Below are positions 57,291-64,000 of a DNA stretch of 64,000 nt, piece by piece; positions within the stretch are counted from its first letter, which is position 1; the number at the start of each line of letters is the position of its first letter. Under the pieces are notes generated by a model that was not told the origin of the DNA, did not search any database, and saw nothing but the letters and a program-made list of their open reading frames with translations. The stretch is from Toxonevra muliebris (taxonomy: Eukaryota; Arthropoda; Insecta; Diptera; Pallopteridae): assembly GCA_963691655.1 (NCBI GenBank), contig OY829326.1, positions 149,810,998 through 149,874,997 of the forward strand, given 5' to 3'. A program made the translations under genes and the position numbers.

Positions 57291-58312
57291 TTATTAGAGC
57301 AATACATTTCAACATTTTTAAAGCATTTACTACCCATCTTAGAATCGAACATGAGGCAACTGGGGCTCAAATCTATCACTCATTCACCAGGTCAACGACT
57401 GACAACAACAATGTTAAAGTTGTAAGTTCTAGTATTATATAGTCATAAGAAAATGTATACATGGATATAGTAAAATCAGTAATAAAGAAGAAAAGAACTT
57501 TGGAAGAAAAAATCAATATATAGTTTTACGTTGAATTCGAATTGAGACCCAGATTTTTTTCTAGCACATGAAAATTTCGAAAAATTTTAACTCAAATGTG
57601 GGATAAAGATCGGGTTTACGCATTTTCTATCATCTATTAAAACTAGAAACAATTTAAAAATTTTTTTTTGTTATATTAGTATATTTTTGTAATAGTTTTA
57701 TCTCGATAGCTCATTGAATGAGTGCGAAACTGGAGACTCAGTGTATAAAAAAACTGAAAAAAAATATTTCCCGTTCGTTCCATACCAGGTCAGCAATTAA
57801 TCTGATTCTTAAAATTGTCAGTGTTTTGAAAATTTTTACACTAAAAATGCCAATTTTGGTAGTTTTTTGGTAATAAAAGCAGAAATAAGTTTTAAAGTTT
57901 TTTTTATTAGGTTTGTTATAAACTGCTATTTTTGATTTAATCTTGAAATTTATTACAATTTCGAAATTTTTTCATATGAAGCTATGGGAATCGGCCACAT
58001 ACAATACAAGCAAAGACGTCGGCTCTCTCAGTGTCTGCTCATGTGCTCTATAGTTTATGTGGCTGTTCAGACGGGAGCAAGCATGAAAATCCTGGGCAGG
58101 CATGTCGTGTTCACATGAGTGCAACCATGACGGACTTTTTCTAATCAAAAAGGAACGGTGGAATTGGAATTTTGTCACTTTTTCTTGTGCTCATTAAGAT
58201 AGGTTCTTTTGTTCGCAAAAAATGCAAAAGAAATATCAATTATGTGCCTTAAATATGTACTAAAAATTAAACAAAAAATTAAAGCAACAATCTCTTAAGA
58301 AATTAAAATAAG
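57291..58312. other. No gene seen
   Basis: AT-rich DNA without an assignable feature. Confidence 0.45.
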
Positions 58313-58314
58313 TA

Positions 58315-58990
58315 TTGGAGTATGAATGTACAAACTCGAATTTTTTTTGTAATTTGGACATTTATTGTGAAAAAGTGATTATAAATTTATTCTTTAAAGT
58401 ATTGTCCATTGTTAGCTACAACCTTTTCCCATCTTTCTGGTAGCATACGGATTCTGCGTCGAAAGAACTCCTCATCTTTTGAGGCTATCCACGAATCGAC
58501 CCATTTTTTGAGTTCTTCGAAAAAACGGAAGTGCTGTTCAGCCAGGCCATGTGTCATCGATCGGAACAAATGGTAATCAGAAGGAGCAATGTCTGGAGAA
58601 TACGGCGGGTGGGGTAGCACTTCCCATTTCAGCGTTTCCAAGTATGTTTTTACTTGCCTTGCAACATGCGGCCGAGCATTGTCGTGCTGAAGAATAACTT
58701 CGTCTTGTCTATTCTCATATTTTGGCCTCTTATCCTTTAATGTTCGGCTCAAACGCATCAATTGTAGTCGGTAGCGGTTGCCAGTGATCGTTTCATTCGG
58801 TTTCAACAGCTCATAATACACGACACCTTTCATATCCCACCAAATATACAGCATGAGCTTGGATCCATGGATGATCGGCTATGCCGTTGATGTTGATGCA
58901 TGTCCGGGCGGTCCCCATGATTTTTTACGCATTGGGTTATCGTAACGTATCCACTTTTCATCGCCAATCACAATACGATGCAGAAAACCC
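58315..58990 (-). mobile_element. mariner copy 2, 5' half missing
   Basis: It begins after TA (58313-58314) with the terminal sequence TTGGAGTATGAATG. Homology to the 11425-12639 mariner stops near 58990, so the second inverted end and the helix-turn-helix half are missing. Confidence 0.9.
58387..58985 (-). pseudogene. mariner transposase catalytic domain, truncated
   Basis: The second and third catalytic aspartates (HDNARPH and SPDIAPSDYHLF, 34 residues apart) are intact in a 155-residue frame. Upstream, a lysine codon has become TAG (complement of 58879-58881), ahead of the codons that encode the TGDEKW region in copy 1. This copy keeps the TLKDKRPK segment deleted from copy 1, so the two decayed independently. 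Confidence 0.9.
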
Positions 58991-61900
58991 AATGCGCCGA
59001 TTTTTATTTTATTTTTGGATTTTCGATGAAACTCTGCTATTTCTTTCTCTCTACCTTTTTCTTTCAGACATGATTCATGCCTTCACTCGTCTGAACAGCC
59101 ACTATAGTAATACTTTCCTGCCGCGTATCTGTTTCACCAAATGGGGCACTATGAGGGCAAAAGCTCGCTCGTTCATCGCGTAGGGTGTTTTCTATTTTGT
59201 GTAGTTCTCCAAAGACCAGGGTTGCCAGCTTTTCCGAACTCCAGTAATAAAAAAATCTGATAATTTTTTTTTGCATATCGCTCATTTAAGACTATATACA
59301 ACTCAAAATTTTTAATATTCCATGAGAAGCTTTTAGAATCCATTTCAAATAAAAATAAAAAACTCCAAATAGGTATGAAGGTTCTGAAAGATGTCAACTT
59401 TCAAGATGCCGGTAAGCGTAAATTTTTTTTGCTGTGAAGTTGCACTTCATACAAAATTTTTCTTGTTGGGGAGTTGCAATTGCATTCTAAAAATTCTTCG
59501 GAAGTCATCTCAAAATTTAATAGAACACATACCATATATAGGTCTGAAAAAATTTGTTTCATAAAAGCATTCCTAACAAGTATTACTCAATACTAAAAAT
59601 CAACTTAAACATTTCGTCCATTTTTTGTTTCAAAAATTGAAACACAAGTTTAAATTAATGAGATATTTAGCTATAGTAGTTGTCACATTTAGGTTCATGC
59701 ATAACGCTCGAATCGTTTTTCGGACCAAAAACTGTATATTTCTACCAAAAATTAAAAAAAAACTGTAAATCGATTTTCGCGGTATGAATTTTCTTCAATG
59801 AAAATTAACAAGGAAAACAATTTATCCATAATCTAAATCGTCTTCGTTCTCCATTTTCATATCTCCTTCTGTAGTTGTATTGAATTTGTGCTGGGAAGAA
59901 ATTTGACGAAGCGATTCCGGCTTTGCTATGAAGTATTTATAGAAATCAACCCATGTTTATTTCAAGTTACATTTGACGATAAGAATCGCCTTTAATATTT
60001 CCACTTCTTTCAAAAGTATACTCGCAACGAGTTGCCATTGTCCCCTTAGACGTTTGGCATTGCGACTGATAAATTTGAATTTCCTAGCGTTCAAAAATTT
60101 TATATTTTTTTTAGTATAAACGCGGTATTTTGGTAAAAAAAAAGGCGGTATGCGGATTTGGAGTTGAAAAAACTGTATACTACCGCGAAAAACTGTATAG
60201 ATACGAGCGTTATTCATGCATTATGTGCGCACATGTTGTATCGGCATATCTTTTTTATAGCACCCAACATCATATGGAAAAGTCCAATTCGAATTTATGA
60301 AAGGAAAAAACCATGCCTCCTGGCTATAATATAAAAAGTTTCATTTGAAAAACCCGAAAATAAAATTTTATAAAAATGACGAATACGATACGAAAAATTC
60401 CAGAGAAATATCTAAAAAACCCGGAAATCGGAGAAAATGTAAAATTACTTCAAGGTTCCTCAGGTGAAAAAAACGACAATTTTTAAGAATTTTTTTTAAG
60501 ATATTTCACTACACATTAAAGTTTGGCTTGAAAAACGGGAAAAATATTCATTTCTTTTGAAAGATTTTTCGTTATTGGATTAGGAATTTAAAATATATTC
60601 TCAGCTAGAGAAATTGTTTTAATATTAAAATGCTACTTTTCGAACATTTTTTCTTTTATAAAATCAAATTTTTATAGAAATACCAACGGAAATTGTAAAG
60701 TTTATTCTTTATCAAAAATTTTAATGGCTCAATCGCCGATTTCTGAAAAACTTCAATTGTTAATAACTTTTAAACTTGATCATATTTTTCGATAAAATTT
60801 AGTGACCGTATAATTTGTTACTAAACGAATAAAAAAATGTTTATTCCGGTGAAAAATTATTATTTTGGTATTTTCATGTAATTTTTATCACACATGAGAA
60901 ACCTTCACCCATATGTATGAGCTTAACGCATTTTAAATTCGAACATGATTGAACCTAGTAACATTTTTAATACATATATTTATATGTAAGTATTTTGTTT
61001 AATAATTCACTTTCAATTCATTTCATTGCAAAAAAAAAAAAATACAACAAAAAACATGATACAAATAAATTTAACATAATTTGCAATTAATTTTTGAATG
61101 CTTTATGTTTTACAATATTTACCTAAAATTGTATGTTTTTTATTATGAAATAAAAACAACCAGGAACAAAACAACAACTACAATTTAAATGCTTGAATGT
61201 TAAACATTTTCTTTAAAATGTTTTGCATTTATGTAGTAAAATTAAAATGGTATTGTTGTTGTTGTTGTATTTGAAAGCAAGTGGCGACGGCGAATGTCAT
61301 AAAAATCGCGCATGTAAACGTGTTGAAAACAACATTTCATAGCAGTCAATTTAATGACGCTTGGCCTGGCTTGGGCTGCCTGCTTGCCTGCCTGACTGAC
61401 TACACATTACACAGCAGATACCACAACGCAAAACGATCATGTTCTTTTCAGAAGCGCATATCATACATAGGAGGCATAAGCGTTTCAGCTTATGACCGGG
61501 CTTATTGTAGCTTGTGTGAGATTGTTTTTCATTTGGTGTTCAATGTTCGCACTAAAAACTTTTTTATATCCCACCAATATTAATAACATTTAAGGATTAT
61601 AATAGTAATAAAATATAAAGATCAGAGATTAAATCAATATAGCGTAATCGGTAGTATATAATGGATCGAACGATGGATGAATGATTGTATGCACCTTTAG
61701 ATTCGAGTATATTGAGCAACAAGTGTAACGTTTAAAAAAATTGCAAGTGCCTATTATTGTAAATATTCAAGAAGATTAAGTTTTTAGTGCTTGCTCATCG
61801 GAAAATTGATTGAAATATTTGCAAATATTAATTGAACAAAAGAGGTCAAGGACATTTGCCATAGCATTTAACTGTTGAAATCAACTTCATTGATTAAAAA

Positions 61901-62743
61901 TATATGGTAGTAAGTATTTAATGTTTAAATATTTAAGTTACTTAAATCGTATAAAATTGGACGAAAGAAAATTCATTAAAATTTATTTTGTTATGAAGGC
62001 TTAATAAGATTTTCAATTACCAATGGAATGTTTAAAGTTATAAGATTTTGAACAATATTGTTGTAGATAAAAAAACCAGCCATCTAGTCACTGTTTAGTG
62101 TTCGTCTCTGTTCTTCACATCTACCACAAAAGTGGGTAACTCTTTGCCTGATTTGATTGCAATTTCAGCAATGCTGTTCAATTTTGGGTATGCGCAGCCA
62201 AAATATTATAGCCTAACTGTTGCTAGGCGAACATAATGTCCCAGTACCTCTGTTTTTTGCTGTCTTTTCTTCTTGGTCACTCTAATGAAGCCTATATTAT
62301 TTAGTTGTATCTAGGTTTGCCAATGCTCACTCAAGAAGCCTGCTACCACACAATTTTCCTAGTCGTTTGGTACTTCATTTAAAGTAAGAATAATTATGCT
62401 TCATCATCGTTCGGTTTCCTTAGTTTGGGATACAAAAATCCCTCGATTTATGTGGTGATTCCTTCCAAAATTTGGCGACTTAAATCCAAACGACCTAAAT
62501 CGAAATATTTAACAATGTAAATGGTGCTTTTTCTTGCGACTTATCGAGAGACTATTGTACTGAGTTTCCTTGAAAACTCCCACTCATATTTCCTCATGTC
62601 TCGATACCTGAGAATTTTGGTTGTTCCTGTTCTCAGTTTTGTCTACTTCTGATTTTGGAGTAGAAAAAGTAGTTAAATCTGGGTAGGGTGCAATCATATA
62701 TGCAGATCTTCAGTAGCAAGTTTCTTTGTAATTACTGAGTCAT
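58991..62743. other. No gene seen
   Basis: AT-rich DNA. The open frames at 59064-59397, 59957-60217 and 61281-61583 have no recognised motif or splice support. No repeat end was found. Confidence 0.45.
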
Positions 62744-62751
62744 TCTATGAT

Positions 62752-63562
62752 CAGAGTTAGGTAGTAATTACATTAAGAGTTAAATTCCATCTCCATTCCA
62801 ATTACAAGGAATTGTAATTAGTACTTTAATGTTTTCAATTCCTTAGTAATGGAATTGATAAAAGTTTCAATTCCATTACTAGGAATTGTAGTCGGTAATT
62901 AAAATTTTTAAATTCCTAGGTAATGGAATTGAAAAAATTTTCGATTCCATTACAGGGAATTGTATTTTGTAATTAAAAATATCTCAATTCCTTAAAGGAA
63001 TGTAATTGAATAGAAAGGAATTTTATATTTAAGTGTAATCAATTACTTTCTTGCAATTAAATTTAGTTGGAATGATTCCTCGAAAGTAATTGAGTTCAAT
63101 TCCTAAAACCAAAAAAAAAAAATAGAAAAAAAGTTCGGAAAATATTGTAAAATGCTTCTAATATGCCGTTACGAGCGAATCTGCGTAATGACTTACTAGA
63201 AGATTTTTACAAAAAAAAAAATTAATTACTTTCGAGGAATCATTCCACCTAAATTGGAATTTAATTCCAAGAAAGTAATTGATTGCACTTAAATATTAAA
63301 TTCCTTTATATTCAATTACATTTTCAATTCCTTTAAGGAATAAATATATTTTTAATTACAAAATACAATTCCCTGCAATGGAATCGAAAATTTTTTCAAT
63401 TCCATTACCTAGGAATTTAAAAATTTTAATTATGGATTACAATTTCTTGTAATGGAATTGAAACTTTTATCAAATCCATTACTAAGGAATTGAAAACAAA
63501 AAGTACCAATTACGAATTCCCTGGAATTGGTTTTGTAATGTAATTGAATTTACCCAGCTTTG
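62752..63562. mobile_element. Foldback hAT-like element, 811 bp, 8-bp target duplication
   Basis: The ends are CAGAGTTAGGTA and the complement of CAAAGCTGGGTA. TCTATGAT flanks both sides (62744-62751 and 63563-63570). Almost the whole element is a long inverted repeat: arms of about 340 bp made of AATTCCNNNNAATGGAATTG-like motifs surround a spacer of about 120 bp (63095-63215). It is non-coding. Eight-base duplications with CAGAG-type ends indicate hAT-driven mobility. Confidence 0.88.
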
Positions 63563-63574
63563 TCTATGATGAAT

Positions 63575-64000
63575 AGACAGAAACTGTTATCCTCCCTTTG
63601 TTTTGTAAATTTTACAATTTTAGTCTTTTTGGGGTAATGTCTTGAGTTTTCTTTGGAGCAGATTCAATAACGTGTAACCGAACTTTTCTGTTATGGCAAT
63701 GGCAAAATCATCCGCATATCTTTGCACGTCCAAATCTTTGGACATAAATTTTTATAGGAAATCATTGACAACAATAGGCCCTAGTAGTAGAGCAAATACC
63801 CCATAGCATGCTACTAATTTACTTACAGAATTGACTTTATATTTCTTACCTTTGAGTTTGATGTATTTGCTAATTTACAGGAATAACATATTGTCAAAAG
63901 TACTCTCAACATCTAGAAGACGGCCAATCGCATGCTCAAGAGAAATATCGGGAAACATTTACCATAAGGTCATTATTTTCACAAAAAACAATAGACATGC
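63575..64000 (-). pseudogene. LINE reverse transcriptase palm remnant, runs off the window
   Basis: The minus strand gives LEHAIGRLLDVESTFDNMLF (an IEGAFDN-like palm block), a VFALLLGPIVVNDFL-like segment, then RYADDFAIAIT with the catalytic YADD at 63706-63717 and LLNLLQRKLKTLPQK. Stops and shifts interrupt it. This is an R1/LOA-group element. The foldback element at 62752 lies just beyond its 3' side. Confidence 0.75.

Overview
The window is AT-rich, intron-poor eukaryotic DNA that looks like a higher fly, probably an acalyptrate such as a tephritid. The evidence is mariner and Tc1 transposase remnants, many LOA/R1/Jockey/RTE-like non-LTR retrotransposon pieces, a tRNA-Glu-derived SINE whose head matches the Drosophila tRNA-Glu plan, and short introns and initiators of the Drosophila type. 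There is one 200-base assembly gap. No conserved housekeeping gene was recognised. Most of the window is intergenic or large-intron DNA filled with nested, decayed mobile elements.

Layout. 1-9.3 kb: AT-rich DNA with one candidate small exon (2571-2661), an RTE-type LINE end split by a TTAA-flanked MITE (3411-3909), a possible promoter/first exon (5460-5757), a dimeric tRNA-derived SINE (7747-8127) and a hAT-like copy. 9.3-12.6 kb: a Tc1-like remnant and a complete but inactive mariner (11425-12639). 13.6-24.3 kb: a segmental duplication (13648-15972 and 22378-24275), each copy with one two-exon gene for a 103-residue secreted peptide. Between the copies lies a LINE complex in which a minus-strand LOA-like element sits inside a plus-strand LINE. 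24.3-31.3 kb: foldback hairpins, a degenerate 12-bp array, LINE ORF1 and RNase H pieces, and a CACGCATG-rich minisatellite. 31.8-35.3 kb: TTAA-type MITEs, one carrying a three-level nest (hAT-like in a TA-flanked element in a MITE). 35.8-45.1 kb: hammerhead-ribozyme repeats, another hAT-like copy and a LINE with perfect 11-bp target duplications. 45-64 kb: a SINE inside a decayed repeat-family ORF, long T-rich 12-bp arrays interrupted by a GC-rich inverted-repeat island, a second mariner, an 811-bp foldback element with 8-bp target duplications, and a reverse transcriptase piece at the right edge.

The two most notable systems are: (1) a family of about 185-200-nt repeats carrying type I hammerhead ribozyme motifs with a minimal stem III. 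There are two apparently intact ribozymes (36049-36097 and 44930-44978), one degenerate, and one half-copy that inserted into a LINE RNase H frame with an 11-bp target duplication, so the family has moved by retrotransposition. (2) The paralogous secreted peptide pair, whose signal peptides, introns and flanks are nearly identical while the mature region keeps only about 38% amino-acid identity, the pattern expected of an immune or reproductive arms-race gene.
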